DNA of 64,000 bases from Candidatus Heritagella intestinalis (lineage in GTDB: Bacteria; Bacillota; Clostridia; Oscillospirales; Acutalibacteraceae), in assembly GCA_904420555.1 (NCBI GenBank), contig CAJFVO010000006.1:1-64000 (forward strand), in the 5' to 3' direction. Position numbers and translations under genes: made by a program. Each line of letters begins with the position of its first letter. Position 1 is the first letter of the stretch. Of this stretch, positions 8,369 to 17,285 are shown in pieces. A model generated the notes under the pieces. That model was not told the DNA's origin. It saw nothing but the letters and a program-made list of their open reading frames with translations, and made no database searches.

Positions 8369-9052
8369 ATGGACAGCAAAATTCATTCCTGGATGGAGCA
8401 ATACGCCGGGGCATTGCGGGATACCTTTGGCAGCCGCCTGTGGTTTGTGGGCCTCCAGGGCAGCTATGCCCGGGGAGAGGCCACGGCCCAGAGCGATATT
8501 GACGCCGTGGTCATTCTAGATCGGGTTTCCCCGGCGGATTTGGCCACCTACAGCGCCATGCTGGACCGCCTGCCGGGCCGGGATAAGGTCTGCGGCTTTA
8601 TTTCCGGAAAAGACGAGCTCTTTTCTTGGGAGCCTTCGGATTTGTTCCAGTTCCTCTATGACACCACGTCGGTGTTGGGCAGCCTGGAGCCCCTGCGGGA
8701 GCGGGTTTCCCGTGAGGATATTCGCCGGGCGGCCTGGACGGGGCTCTGCAATGTGTACCACCTGTGCGCCCACAATATGGTTCACGAGAAAGACCCGGAT
8801 ATTCTCCAGGGCCTGTATAAGTCTGCAACCTTTACCCTGCAGGCGATTTGTTATCTCCAAACCGGCGTTTATGAGAAAACCCGGGAAAAGCTGGCGGCCC
8901 GCTTGCAGCCTGATGACCGGAAAATTTTAGCGTGGGGACACGAAAGCCGGGAGAGGCCCCTTTCCCCAGAAAAATTCCAGTCCCTATCCGGAAACCTGCT
9001 GGTGTGGGCCAGGGAAGGCCTTTCGCATTTTTCAAAGGAGCGCGGTTGTTAA
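8369..9052 (+). CDS. Nucleotidyltransferase-domain protein (aminoglycoside-type fold)
   Basis: A 227-residue soluble protein. GLQGSYARGEATAQSDIDAVVIL at residues 28-50 is the nucleotidyltransferase signature GSxxRGxxxxxSDxD, with two metal-binding aspartates, as in KNTase-like and MNT-type enzymes. The C-terminal half is helical and may be a HEPN-like or substrate-binding helical domain. AAAGGAGG at 8353-8360 fixes the start at 8369. The substrate is unknown: such proteins include antibiotic nucleotidyltransferases, antitoxins and house-cleaning enzymes. No partner toxin is adjacent; maf follows 75 bases later. Confidence 0.75.
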   Translation: MDSKIHSWMEQYAGALRDTFGSRLWFVGLQGSYARGEATAQSDIDAVVILDRVSPADLATYSAMLDRLPGRDKVCGFISGKDELFSWEPSDLFQFLYDTTSVLGSLEPLRERVSREDIRRAAWTGLCNVYHLCAHNMVHEKDPDILQGLYKSATFTLQAICYLQTGVYEKTREKLAARLQPDDRKILAWGHESRERPLSPEKFQSLSGNLLVWAREGLSHFSKERGC

Positions 9053-9127
9053 AGTGGAGCACCAGTACCCACACCCCGCGAAAACGATAATTGCCAGCAA
9101 ATGCTATCCGCAAAAGGAGGAATCCCC

Positions 9128-9688
9128 ATGAACGAACCCATGATTCTGGCTTCCGGCTCCCCCCGCCGGCGGGAGCTGTTGGCCCTGGCCGGCATCCCCT
9201 TCCGGGTGCAGGTCTCCCAGGCGGACGAAACCCTGCCCCAGGGCCTGCCTCCCGAAAAGGCAGTGGAGATTTTGGCCCAGCGGAAAGCCCGGAGCATCCC
9301 CTCCCAAACAGAGCTGATTTTGGCGGCGGATACCGTAGTGGCCCTGGATGGGAAAATCTACGGCAAGCCCCAAAACGAAGAGGACGCCCGGCGGATTCTC
9401 GCGGAGCTTTCCGGGAAAATCCACCAGGTACATACCGGCGTCTGCCTGCGCAGAGGGGAAAAGGAGCGCGTGTTTCACGAAACTGCCCAGGTGGAATTCT
9501 ATCCCCTGACAGAGGAGGAGATTGCCCGCTATGTGGCTTCCGGGGAGCCCATGGACAAGGCCGGGGCTTATGGAATCCAGGGCAAGGGAGCCCTCTTAGT
9601 GCGCCGTATTACAGGGGATTACTACACCATTGTGGGCCTGCCTATTGCCCGGGTGGTCCGGGAATTGGCGGTGTTTGCCGAAGAATAA
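9128..9688 (+). CDS. maf: Maf-like nucleoside triphosphate pyrophosphatase
   Basis: A 186-residue Maf/HAM1-superfamily enzyme that hydrolyses non-canonical nucleotides (dTTP/UTP or m7GTP subfamilies) to monophosphates. LASGSPRRRELL at residues 6-17 is the defining N-terminal motif; AADTVVALDGKIYGKPQNEEDA near 68-89 holds the catalytic Asp and the KP segment; GAYGIQGKGALLV is the C-terminal motif. The YGIQG form is that of the dTTP/UTP-type Maf. The start at 9128 has AAAGGAGG upstream. A terminator follows at once. Confidence 0.93.
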   Translation: MNEPMILASGSPRRRELLALAGIPFRVQVSQADETLPQGLPPEKAVEILAQRKARSIPSQTELILAADTVVALDGKIYGKPQNEEDARRILAELSGKIHQVHTGVCLRRGEKERVFHETAQVEFYPLTEEEIARYVASGEPMDKAGAYGIQGKGALLVRRITGDYYTIVGLPIARVVRELAVFAEE

Positions 9689-9690
9689 CG

Positions 9691-9728
9691 GAAGCCTCTC
9701 CTCCCATTCTTGGGAAGAGGGGCTTTTT
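9691..9728 (+). terminator. Terminator after maf
   Basis: A hairpin with AAGCCTCT / AGAGGGGCTT-type arms followed by a T-run lies directly after the maf stop codon. Confidence 0.75.
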
Positions 9729-9785
9729 GTGTCTGCGCGCCCGCTTATGGGGCCATATGCTATATCCAATACGAGGAGTGCGAAA

Positions 9786-10571
9786 ATGAAAAATATAGAA
9801 ATCGACCATGGAAAGCCCTTTGACTGGGGCCGGGCCTCCCGGGAATACGCCCGCTATCGGGACATTTACCCGCCGGCGTTTTATGAAAAGATTTTGGGGC
9901 TGGGACTGTGCCGAAAAGGGCAGAAGGTGCTGGATTTGGGCACGGGTACCGGCGTGCTGCCCCGGAATCTCTACTCTTGGGGAGCGGAGTTCACCGGCGT
10001 GGATATTTCGGAAAACCAGATTGCCCAGGCGGAACGCCTCACCCAAGAAGCCGGCATGAAAATTGCCTACCGGGTGTCGCCTGGGGAGGAGTTGGATTTT
10101 CCCGAGGAAACCTTTGATGTGGTAACGGCCTGCCAGTGCTTTCAGTATTTTGACCGGCAACGCCTGTTTCCGGAGCTGCACCGGGTTTTGAAGCCCGAGG
10201 GCCGTTTCTGCATCCTGTTTATGGCCTGGCTGCCGGAGGAAAGCCCCATTGCCGCCAAAACAGAGGAGCTGGTTCTGCGCTATAACCCTAACTGGACCGG
10301 CGCCCATATGACCCGGGCCCTGCCGGAGATTCCCGAGGAATCCAAGGGGCTGTTTGACGTGGAGGAACGGTTCGGCTTTGATTTAGATATCCCCTTTACC
10401 CGGGAAACCTGGAACGGCCGCATCCGCGCCTGCCGGGGGATTGGGGCGTCCTCTCTGCCGGAGGAGGAAATCGCCCGTTTTGATGAAGAGCATCGGGCGT
10501 TTCTTGCCGCTGTCCCCGAGCCCTTTACCATTCCGCACTTTGCCACCGTCCTGCTTCTGCGGAAAAAATAA
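9786..10571 (+). CDS. Class I SAM-dependent methyltransferase
   Basis: A 261-residue methyltransferase of the UbiE/type-11 group. VLDLGTGTGVLPRNL near residues 50-64 is motif I binding S-adenosylmethionine, FTGVDISENQIAQA is motif II with the acidic residue that holds the ribose, and DVVTACQCFQYF followed by LHRVLKPEGRFCILF are the later motifs. GAGGAG lies upstream of the ATG at 9786. The substrate is unknown; small-molecule substrates are usual for this class. It sits between the maf terminator and yunB. Confidence 0.85.
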   Translation: MKNIEIDHGKPFDWGRASREYARYRDIYPPAFYEKILGLGLCRKGQKVLDLGTGTGVLPRNLYSWGAEFTGVDISENQIAQAERLTQEAGMKIAYRVSPGEELDFPEETFDVVTACQCFQYFDRQRLFPELHRVLKPEGRFCILFMAWLPEESPIAAKTEELVLRYNPNWTGAHMTRALPEIPEESKGLFDVEERFGFDLDIPFTRETWNGRIRACRGIGASSLPEEEIARFDEEHRAFLAAVPEPFTIPHFATVLLLRKK

Positions 10572-10659
10572 CCGCCTGCAATTCCCGGAACCAAAAGACA
10601 GGCCATCCTCATAGACTGGTGTATGGGTGTATATGGGAAGAAGAGGAGGGCGGTTCCAC

Positions 10660-11292
10660 ATGAGGCGGTTTCGGAGAAGACGGCGCGGGCGCAGGCTGAA
10701 CCGGCGGGGATTTTTTACCCTGGTGCTGCTTTTCTGTCTGGTAGTAGCGGGACTGATAGAATGGCGTATCCACAGCGTTTTCTCCGATGTGACCTATCAG
10801 CAGGTACAGCGGATGATCACCCAGGCAGTGGAGGAGACGGTGGAGGAGGTCTCCGGGCAGGAGCTTTCCCTGGTGGAAATGGCGCAGGGAGAGGACGGCG
10901 CATTGCAGAGCCTGACGGTGGATTCCGCCGCCATGAACCGGGTCAAAAGCCAGGTGGCCTTGGGAGTGCAGGAGCGCCTTTCCGGAGAGCACGGGGAAAC
11001 GGGGATTCCCCTGGGAACCTTGCTGGGAAGCGCGCTTCTCCATGGTCGGGGGCCTTCGGTGCCCCTGCGGGTTACGGCGGACGGCAATGTGCAGGTGGAT
11101 TATGAGAGCAGCTTTTCCTCTGCCGGGGTCAACCAGACCTGTCACCGGATTGTACTTACCGTCAAAGTGGAGGCCTTTTCCTATGTACCCGGAGCGTCCA
11201 GCCGGGTGGAATCGGAGACCAGCGCGGTGTTGACGGAGACGGTCATCGTGGGGCAGGTTCCTCAATTACTTACCGGCTGGCAGACAAAGTAA
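10660..11292 (+). CDS. yunB: Sporulation protein YunB
   Basis: A 210-residue protein with a very basic N-terminus (MRRFRRRRRGRRLNRRGFF), one membrane span near residues 18-36, and an exterior domain. VTYQQVQRMITQAVEETV and IPLGTLLGSALLHGRGPSVPLRV match YunB, a sigma-E-dependent spore protein of Bacilli and Clostridia needed for normal sporulation, exact role unknown. AGAGGAGG ten bases before ATG 10660 fixes the start; earlier in-frame codons lack a site. It is monocistronic, convergent with the next gene, and shares a bidirectional terminator with it. Confidence 0.9.
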   Translation: MRRFRRRRRGRRLNRRGFFTLVLLFCLVVAGLIEWRIHSVFSDVTYQQVQRMITQAVEETVEEVSGQELSLVEMAQGEDGALQSLTVDSAAMNRVKSQVALGVQERLSGEHGETGIPLGTLLGSALLHGRGPSVPLRVTADGNVQVDYESSFSSAGVNQTCHRIVLTVKVEAFSYVPGASSRVESETSAVLTETVIVGQVPQLLTGWQTK

Positions 11293-11356
11293 GCCTTTGG
11301 GCAGGGAATCACGTTGCGTTTTTCTGTCAGCATTTATCATAGAATTAAGTAAAATC

Positions 11357-11397
11357 AAAGCCGTATCCCTTTTTTCGGGGATACGGCTTTTACTGTT
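11357..11397. terminator. Bidirectional terminator between yunB and the DUF3810 gene
   Basis: Arms AGCCGTATCCC / GGGATACGGCT around a short T-rich loop, with A-rich sequence on the left and TTTTACT on the right, so it can serve both convergent genes. Confidence 0.8.
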
Positions 11398-12517
11398 AGG
11401 AATGGTTTGCCCGGTAGTCTGCCAGCAGCAAATCTACCACGCGGCCATAGCTCTGTACGCCGTCCTCCTGTCGGTTGGCTTGGAGATAGGCGTTGTTTAC
11501 GGTTCTGGAAATCTCCGAAACCGGCCCCTCAAACTGTTGCCAGTAAGCGGAGTTAAAGGCCAAATCCCGCCGTACCCCCTCGCTGAGCGTAGCATAGGCG
11601 GCCTGCCACAGTTCCTGGTCGGCACTGTACAGGGCGTTATTGGTGTGGACAAAGGCCAGCATAGCCCCGGAATATTGAAATTCAATACTCTCACTGTTCC
11701 GGCAGGCCAGATAAGCGATAAAATTGGCTTCGTCCTCCCGCATATAGCCCCGCAGGTGGCTGAGTTCGTGGCACATAGTGGCAGGCTGGGAGTAGTCCGG
11801 CACATCGGTGTTCACATTGGCCTCAAAGGTGAAGGGGACGAAGATGCCGGTAATATCACACCAGGACATTAGTCGGGAGGCCAGCACTGGCTTGGGCGCG
11901 CCGTAGCCCGCTGTCAGGGTGGGGTATTGGGCTTCCAGGGTGTCGTAGCTGACCCGGGCCTGCTGGGCTTTTTCCGCCTGGGAAGAGAAGCCGCTGACCA
12001 TGACTCCTTGCCCGTCCTCGGGAAGCTGGGCTCGGAGGCTGTTGACGTCTTCCACCAGGGAAAGGCACAGGGTATACAGCTCCTCCACCGAGGAATCCCG
12101 CACCGGCAGGCCGCTGACTTGGGCGAAGGTATAGCGGGAATAGTTGATGCCGCAGAAGGTCACAAAGACAAAATAGACTACTGAGAGGGCGCACAGGGGT
12201 GTAATCAGGAAGCGAAACAGCCGTTGCCCACGTTTTTCCCGGCGGCGAACCAGGCGAGTAATCCCCACAACGAAATAGGCCAGCACACCGATTATCAGTA
12301 AATACAGGAGAATTTCCGCCAGGGAGAAGGGCAGCAGGGAAGTGAGAAAATTCACCCCCTGGGAGAGGTAGCGGTACACCGTGCGGGCCCAGCCTTCGGC
12401 AAAGTCGGGCCACGCTGCCGCAAAGCCCGTGAGCAGCAGCCCCAGGGGGAACAAAATCAGCAGCCAAAGCCGTTTTAAGGCAAGGTTCTTTTTCAAAAAT
12501 TGGAAAAACCGTCGCAT
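11396..12517 (-). CDS. DUF3810 membrane metallopeptidase-like protein
   Basis: A 373-residue protein of the DUF3810 family. Three hydrophobic spans lie in the first ~130 residues, followed by an extracytoplasmic domain with a zinc-peptidase motif, MCHELSHLRGY (HExxH), near residue 260, and EDEANFIAYLAC just after, which supplies a likely third zinc ligand. The family is unstudied; a membrane-bound peptidase role is inferred from the motif. I start at 12517 because GGAGG lies six bases upstream; nine more in-frame codons to 12544 lack support. It is a single gene convergent with yunB. Confidence 0.85.
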   Translation of the reverse strand: MRRFFQFLKKNLALKRLWLLILFPLGLLLTGFAAAWPDFAEGWARTVYRYLSQGVNFLTSLLPFSLAEILLYLLIIGVLAYFVVGITRLVRRREKRGQRLFRFLITPLCALSVVYFVFVTFCGINYSRYTFAQVSGLPVRDSSVEELYTLCLSLVEDVNSLRAQLPEDGQGVMVSGFSSQAEKAQQARVSYDTLEAQYPTLTAGYGAPKPVLASRLMSWCDITGIFVPFTFEANVNTDVPDYSQPATMCHELSHLRGYMREDEANFIAYLACRNSESIEFQYSGAMLAFVHTNNALYSADQELWQAAYATLSEGVRRDLAFNSAYWQQFEGPVSEISRTVNNAYLQANRQEDGVQSYGRVVDLLLADYRANHS

Positions 12518-12650
12518 GAAAGTCCTCCGTTGTTTTTTCTTCATTGTAGTGGGAAAGGACGGAAACTGTCAAGCCGTGCTTGTATTCCAACAGAGAGGAA
12601 TGTTGCCTTTCCACTATCTTCGCGTCGTTTTTGGAGAAAGAGCGGGAGGG

Positions 12651-12944
12651 CTAATCGCCTTTTATGGCCTGTTTGCCCAGTTGATGGATATACACCGCGC
12701 AGCCAGCGCAGAGGATACCTTGGACTATACCAGTAAAGATAGCGGCCAACACCGACTGCCAGTCGGAGAGGGGAGAGACGGACAGCACCCATACCAGGGC
12801 AAGAATCACGCTGACGCCGCCAAGGGTGGCGGGAATCAAGGCGTCGGGAAATTTTTTGCTGCGCCGCAGCCCCACACCCAGCACATAGAGGGCGGGAATC
12901 AGGATGAGCAGTTCCGGTCGGATAAAATCCGTAAGAGCTTCCAC
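12651..12944 (-). CDS. Phage holin family protein (holin 5_2-like)
   Basis: A 97-residue membrane protein with three spans (around residues 9-24, 38-58, 66-86). The N-terminus EALTDFIRPELLILIPALYVLGVGLR and the C-terminal GILCAGCAVYIHQLGKQ resemble the clostridial phage holin family 5_2. GTG at 12944 is preceded by AAAGGAGG at the right distance. No endolysin or phage gene is adjacent, so a chromosomal role rather than an active prophage is more likely; its use in spore release or in small-molecule passage is only speculation. Confidence 0.75.
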   Translation of the reverse strand: MEALTDFIRPELLILIPALYVLGVGLRRSKKFPDALIPATLGGVSVILALVWVLSVSPLSDWQSVLAAIFTGIVQGILCAGCAVYIHQLGKQAIKGD

Positions 12945-13469
12945 AAAAACACCTCCTTTTTGGGAAGGCCCTTTCCAGTATATGCCCGCCGCCGCGGAGT
13001 GTCTCCCAGAAAGTTGCATCTATAGCAGCTTGGAGGATACTTCTCAATGCCGCTATCCTTCGGGTTGGGAGCGCATACTATGTGCCGCACCCAGGCTGTT
13101 TACGCGGGAAGAAAGGCTGTTCCTCGATGCCAAGTTTCTCGCGGCCTGGAAGCGGACACTGTCCGCCGCGGACTGAAACCGGGCACTGCCCGGCGCGGCT
13201 TGGGAGCGCACTGTGCGTAGCACCCAGGCTGTTTACGCGGGAAGAAGGGCCGCTCCTCGATGTCAACTTCCTCGCGGATCGGCACCGGACATTGTCCGGC
13301 GCGGCCTGGGAGCGTATACTATGCGCCGCACCCAAGCTGTTTACGCGGGAAGAAAGGCCGCTCCTTAATGCCAGCTTCCTCGCGGACTGGAACCGGGCAC
13401 TGCCCGGGCATGATTTTGGATGGCTGTGCATATAGGTTAGCAGCAGGAAAGAAAAGGGAGGTGCCTGTC
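12945..13469. other. 525-base spacer with repeat block
   Basis: Between the divergent holin and carboxypeptidase genes. 12945-13065 shows nothing definite beyond the holin ribosome site; 13066-13410 is a three-copy tandem repeat described separately; 13411-13469 carries the ribosome site of the next gene. Open frames cross the repeats on both strands, but they reflect repeat composition and lack ribosome sites. Confidence 0.6.
13066..13410. repeat. Three-copy tandem repeat with nested hairpins
   Basis: Units start at 13066, 13201 and 13307, each opening with TGGGAGCG and sharing CAGGCTGTTTACGCGGGAAG (or one base different) about 20 bases in, then a CTCGCGG segment and a GGGCACTGCCC-type hairpin. 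The first unit is 135 bases because the hairpin sub-unit (about 28 bases) occurs twice; the second is 106 and the third about 104. The hairpins vary as GGACACTGTCC, GGACATTGTCC and GGGCACTGCCC, so pairing is kept while bases change. Function unknown. Confidence 0.8.
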
Positions 13470-14618
13470 TTGGGAGGAAAGATTTGGAAACGGTGCGTGC
13501 CCCTGGTGCTGACGGCGGCGCTTTTGTGGAATTTGGGTGGAACGGCCCTGGCCTTAGATGATGTTCCCGCCCCATCGGCGGTGCTCATGGAAGCCGGTAC
13601 CGGGCGGGTGCTCTATGAGAAAAATGCCCACGAGCAGCGGCCCTGCGCTTCCATCACCAAAGTCATGACCTTGCTGCTGGTCATGGAGGCCCTGGACGCC
13701 GGGAAAATCAAGCTGGAAGACCAGGTGGCGGCCAGCGCCCACGCGGCTTCCATGGGCGGCTCGGACATCTGGCTGAAAGAAGGGGAGGTCATGACCGTTG
13801 ACGACCTTCTTAAAGCTACAGTGATTATGAGCGCCAATGACGCAGCCGTGGTGCTGGCGGAATATGTGGCCGGCAGCGAGGAGGATTTCGTCTCCCAAAT
13901 GGATCAGCGGGCCGCACAGCTGGGCATGGAGGACACGGTTTTCAAAAACTGTAACGGCCTGGACGAGGACGGCCATGTAACCAGCGCCTATGATGTGGCC
14001 CTGATGAGCCGGGCCCTCATTGCCCACGAGAAGATTTTCGACTATAGCCAGGTGTGGATGGACAGCGTCCGGAATGGGGAGACCCAGCTGGTGAATACCA
14101 ATAAGCTCCTAAAGACCTATGACGGCATCACCGGCCTGAAAACCGGCACTACCGGCAAAGCGGGAAGCTGTATTTCCGCCACAGCGGAGCGGGACGGCTT
14201 GAGCCTCATTGGGGTGGTGCTGGGGGCTTCCTCTACCAAAGACCGGTTTGACGCCGCCGCCAAGCTCCTGGATTATGGCTTTGCTAATTGGGCCTGCGTG
14301 GAGCTGCCCATGCCCAGTCTGCCCAGTGTAGCGGTAGAAAACGGCGTGACGGATCAAGTGGCGGTAACAGCGGAAACAGAGGGGCCAATTTCGGTTCTGG
14401 TACCCAAGGGCCAGGCGGAGCAGGTGGAAACAGCGGTTTCCCTGCCGGAAAGTATCCGGGCCCCTGTGGAAGAGGGCCAGCGTCTGGGAGAAGTGGTTTT
14501 CCGGCTGGGGGAGGACACCTTGGCCCAGGTTCCCCTGTATGCTTCGGAAGGGATGGAGGCCCTGAGCCTGGGAGGGTGCTTCTGGGAATTGCTGCGGAGC
14601 CTGTGCGCTTTTGTATAG
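13470..14618 (+). CDS. D-alanyl-D-alanine carboxypeptidase (DacF/PBP5-like)
   Basis: Removes the terminal D-alanine from peptidoglycan stem peptides outside the membrane. From TTG 13470 (GGGAGG eight bases upstream) the protein is 382 residues with a signal peptide ending near ALAL (residue 29). Motifs of the S11 family are complete: SITK at 61-64 (nucleophile Ser61, Lys64), SAN at 121-123, and KTGTTG near residue 218. A PBP5-type C-terminal beta domain follows from about residue 265, and the end is hydrophobic, possibly a membrane anchor. DacF and DacB types act in spore cortex formation in relatives; the motif set does not distinguish them, so no symbol is given. Confidence 0.92.
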   Translation: MGGKIWKRCVPLVLTAALLWNLGGTALALDDVPAPSAVLMEAGTGRVLYEKNAHEQRPCASITKVMTLLLVMEALDAGKIKLEDQVAASAHAASMGGSDIWLKEGEVMTVDDLLKATVIMSANDAAVVLAEYVAGSEEDFVSQMDQRAAQLGMEDTVFKNCNGLDEDGHVTSAYDVALMSRALIAHEKIFDYSQVWMDSVRNGETQLVNTNKLLKTYDGITGLKTGTTGKAGSCISATAERDGLSLIGVVLGASSTKDRFDAAAKLLDYGFANWACVELPMPSLPSVAVENGVTDQVAVTAETEGPISVLVPKGQAEQVETAVSLPESIRAPVEEGQRLGEVVFRLGEDTLAQVPLYASEGMEALSLGGCFWELLRSLCAFV

Positions 14619-14781
14619 GGATTTGTCTGCTGTTTCCCCTCTGACGGGAGAATCCGGAAAGGGTTGCCCCTGGGTAAAAGAAAATATTTTATGAATCTTA
14701 TCAAATCCCTTGCAAATCAAACCGGAATATTGTAGAATATATGCAGATGAAACCTTACCATAAAAATGAGGAGGCTAAAAA

Positions 14782-16122
14782 ATGTCACTCAGATTTGAAA
14801 AACAGCACCTCTCTTCCTTTATCGGCGAAAAGGAATACTGCGCCATCGCCCCGCAGGTAAAGCTTGCCCACGAAATGCTCCACAGCGGAACGGGTCTGGG
14901 CAATGATTTTATCGGATGGGTTACCCTGCCCACGGACTATGACAAAGAGGAATTCGCCCGCATCAAAGCCGCAGCGGAAAAGATTAAGAAGGACACCGAC
15001 GTCTTTGTAGTCATCGGCATCGGCGGTTCCTATCTGGGAGCCCGGGCTGCTATCGAGTTCCTGAAGTCCGACCGCTATAACGACATGAAGAAGGATACCC
15101 CCGACATCTACTTCGCCGGCAACAGCATCAGCTCCACCGCTCTGGCCGAGCTGCTGGAAATCTGTGAGGGCCGGGACGTGTCCATCAACATGATCTCCAA
15201 GTCCGGCACCACCACGGAGCCCGCCATTGCGTTCCGGGTGTTCCGGGAACTGCTGGAGAAGAAGTACGGCAAGGAAGAAGCCCGCAAGCGCATTTACTGC
15301 ACCACCGACCGTGCCCGCGGCACTTTGAAGCAGCTGGCCGACCGGGAAGGCTATGAGACCTTTGTGGTGCCCGATGACGTAGGCGGTCGTTATTCCGTGC
15401 TTACTGCTGTGGGCCTGCTGCCCATCGCTGTCAGCGGCGCGAATATCGACGCCCTGATGGCCGGCGCTGCCGCTGCCCAGGCAGAATACAACAACCCCGA
15501 CCTGGAAACCAACCCCTGCTATCAGTATGCCGCTACCCGGAACATCCTGTACCGCAAGGGCAAGGCTGTGGAGGTTATGGTCAGCTATGAGCCCTGCTAC
15601 ACCATGATGAACGAGTGGTGGAAGCAGCTCTACGGCGAGAGCGAGGGCAAGGACCACAAGGGCCTGTTCCCGGCGTCTGTGGTGTTCTCCACAGACCTGC
15701 ACTCCATGGGCCAGTTTATCCAGGACGGCAGCCGCAATCTCTTTGAGACCGTTGTCCTCTTCGACAAGGCCAAGAAGGAAATTACCATTGGCAACGACCC
15801 CGAGAACGTGGATGGCCTGAACTTCCTGGAAGGCAAGACCATGTCCTACATCAACGAGAAGGCCTTTGAAGGCACCGTGCTGGCCCACTGCGACGGCGGC
15901 GTGCCCAACGGCCTGATCCGTGTCCCCGATTTCTCCGAGGATTCCCTGGGCCGTCTCATTTACTTCTTCGAGAAAGCCTGCGCCATTTCCGGCTATCTCA
16001 TGGGCGTGAACCCCTTTGACCAGCCTGGCGTGGAGAGCTACAAGAAGAATATGTTTGCCCTGCTGGGTAAGCCCGGCTATGAAGACGCCAAGGCTGCTTT
16101 GGAGGCAAGACTGCACAAATAA
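14782..16122 (+). CDS. pgi: Glucose-6-phosphate isomerase
   Basis: Interconverts glucose 6-phosphate and fructose 6-phosphate. The 446-residue length is that of the shorter bacterial form. [18 protein letters not shown] near residues 75-92 is the first sugar-phosphate loop, [16 protein letters not shown] the second, and [19 protein letters not shown] is a PROSITE-type signature; [20 protein letters not shown] near the C-terminus carries the catalytic Lys region. ATGAGGAGG upstream is the ribosome site. The stop is followed by a GC-rich hairpin without a T-run, so the next gene may be co-transcribed. Confidence 0.96.
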   Translation: MSLRFEKQHLSSFIGEKEYCAIAPQVKLAHEMLHSGTGLGNDFIGWVTLPTDYDKEEFARIKAAAEKIKKDTDVFVVIGIGGSYLGARAAIEFLKSDRYNDMKKDTPDIYFAGNSISSTALAELLEICEGRDVSINMISKSGTTTEPAIAFRVFRELLEKKYGKEEARKRIYCTTDRARGTLKQLADREGYETFVVPDDVGGRYSVLTAVGLLPIAVSGANIDALMAGAAAAQAEYNNPDLETNPCYQYAATRNILYRKGKAVEVMVSYEPCYTMMNEWWKQLYGESEGKDHKGLFPASVVFSTDLHSMGQFIQDGSRNLFETVVLFDKAKKEITIGNDPENVDGLNFLEGKTMSYINEKAFEGTVLAHCDGGVPNGLIRVPDFSEDSLGRLIYFFEKACAISGYLMGVNPFDQPGVESYKKNMFALLGKPGYEDAKAALEARLHK

Positions 16123-16124
16123 GC

Positions 16125-16147
16125 CTGCATCCGGCATTGCCGGATGC
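16125..16147 (+). other. Hairpin between pgi and the P-loop gene
   Basis: GCATCCGGCA / TGCCGGATGC arms directly after the pgi stop. There is no T-run, so it is more likely a processing or stability element than a terminator. Confidence 0.5.
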
Positions 16148-16178
16148 GGCGGAAACCCAATTTTAGGAGGTCCCCATT

Positions 16179-16595
16179 ATGATTAATGTTTTTATCGGCA
16201 AGAAAGGCTCCGGCAAGACCAAGAAGCTCATCGATTACGCCAACCGCGCTGTGGAGAAGTCCAACGGCAACGTAGTGGTCATCGAAAAGGGCCTGAAGCT
16301 GACCTATGATATCTCTCACAGAGCCCGCCTCATCGACAGCGATGCCTATGGGATTCAGGGACTGGAGGCTCTTGAGGGCTTCCTGTGCGGCATTTGCGCC
16401 GGCAACTACGACGTGACGGATATTCTGCTGGATTCCACTTTGAAGATTATCGGCACGGATATGGCTGCCCTGTCTGAGCTCATCGCCAAGATGGCGAAGC
16501 TCTCTGAGACTGCCAACGTCACCTTTACCCTCTCCATCTCCGCTGACGAGAGCGAGCTGCCGGAGGATGTTCTGGCCGCTGTGACCAAGCTGTAA
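16179..16595 (+). CDS. Small P-loop protein, unknown function
   Basis: A 138-residue protein opening MINVFIGKKGSGKTKKLIDYAN: GKKGSGKT at residues 7-14 is a Walker A motif. VVIEKG and the aspartates around residue 88 (DILLDST) could form a Walker B-like strand, but a full set of ATPase motifs is not evident. Homologues are annotated as ATP-binding or PilT-like proteins in Clostridia; none has a role I know. TTTTAGGAGG upstream supports the ATG. It follows pgi by 56 bases and ends before a clear terminator. Confidence 0.65.
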   Translation: MINVFIGKKGSGKTKKLIDYANRAVEKSNGNVVVIEKGLKLTYDISHRARLIDSDAYGIQGLEALEGFLCGICAGNYDVTDILLDSTLKIIGTDMAALSELIAKMAKLSETANVTFTLSISADESELPEDVLAAVTKL

Positions 16596-16612
16596 TTTTA
16601 GGATTTGCTGAT

Positions 16613-16650
16613 GGACCGCCTGCCTGCAATGGGCAGGCGGTTTTGCTTTT
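16613..16650 (+). terminator. Terminator after the P-loop gene
   Basis: ACCGCCTGCC / GGCAGGCGGT arms with an AATG-type loop and a TTTTGCTTTT tail. Confidence 0.85.
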
Positions 16651-16664
16651 AGAAAGAGGAAGCT

Positions 16665-17285
16665 ATGTACTGTATTCTCGTGGCCGGTATGCCGGCTTCC
16701 GGAAAATCTACCTTTGCAGCCTGGCTGAGCCGGGAAAAGCATCTGCCGTGTATGTCGAAGGACCAGATCAAGGAGCTGCTTTTCGATATTGTAGGGTTTC
16801 GTTCCCGGCAGGAAAAAGTGGCGCTGGGAACCGCTGCGGAGAAAATCCTGTATGCATTTGCACAAACCCACCTTGCGGCAGGGCTGCCGTTTATCCTGGA
16901 AAATAACTTTGAGGATTCCTCCCGGGAAGGGCTGGTCTCCCTGCTGGAAAAGTACGGCTGTTTCCCCATAACGGTTTTGTTTGACGGCGATATAGAGGTT
17001 CTCTATCAACGGTTTATCCTCCGGGATCAGTCCCCGCCAAGGCATCGGGGGCATGTGGTGAATACCCAGTATCCGGAAGCCAGCGAGCCTGCGCCCTATT
17101 GCCCCATGAGCCTGGAGGATTTCCGCTGGGGGATGGAGGCCAGAGGCTTTGCCCGGTTTCATCCTGGCGGCGCGGTGTTCCGCGTAGACTGCACGGATTT
17201 TTCCCGGGTGGATTATTCGGCGATTGTACAGCAGATAGAGGAAATCCTGCGGAAAGACACCCTGAGAAAGGATGAGAAATTTTGA
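16665..17285 (+). CDS. AAA/zeta-toxin-like P-loop kinase
   Basis: A 206-residue P-loop protein: VAGMPASGKSTFAAWL at residues 6-21 is Walker A, SKDQIKELL near 32-40 resembles the acidic substrate-binding segment of small-molecule kinases (zeta toxin, chloramphenicol phosphotransferase, YjjK-like), and ILENNFED around 83-90 could be the second catalytic block. The substrate is unknown. GAAAGAGGAAG precedes the ATG at 16665. Its TGA overlaps the TTG start of the yfcE-type gene, implying translational coupling; this pairing with a phosphodiesterase may hint at a shared nucleotide or sugar-phosphate substrate, which is inference. Confidence 0.7.
   Translation: MYCILVAGMPASGKSTFAAWLSREKHLPCMSKDQIKELLFDIVGFRSRQEKVALGTAAEKILYAFAQTHLAAGLPFILENNFEDSSREGLVSLLEKYGCFPITVLFDGDIEVLYQRFILRDQSPPRHRGHVVNTQYPEASEPAPYCPMSLEDFRWGMEARGFARFHPGGAVFRVDCTDFSRVDYSAIVQQIEEILRKDTLRKDEKF

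Noticed and set aside
12651-12944. Prophage remnant
   Set aside because: A single holin-family gene with no other phage genes nearby; this family is often chromosomal.
13066-13410. CRISPR array
   Set aside because: Only three units of unequal length, no regular short repeats with unique spacers, no cas genes.
13078-13575. Long open frames on both strands across the tandem repeat
   Set aside because: They arise from the repeat composition, have no ribosome site and translate to low-complexity repeats.
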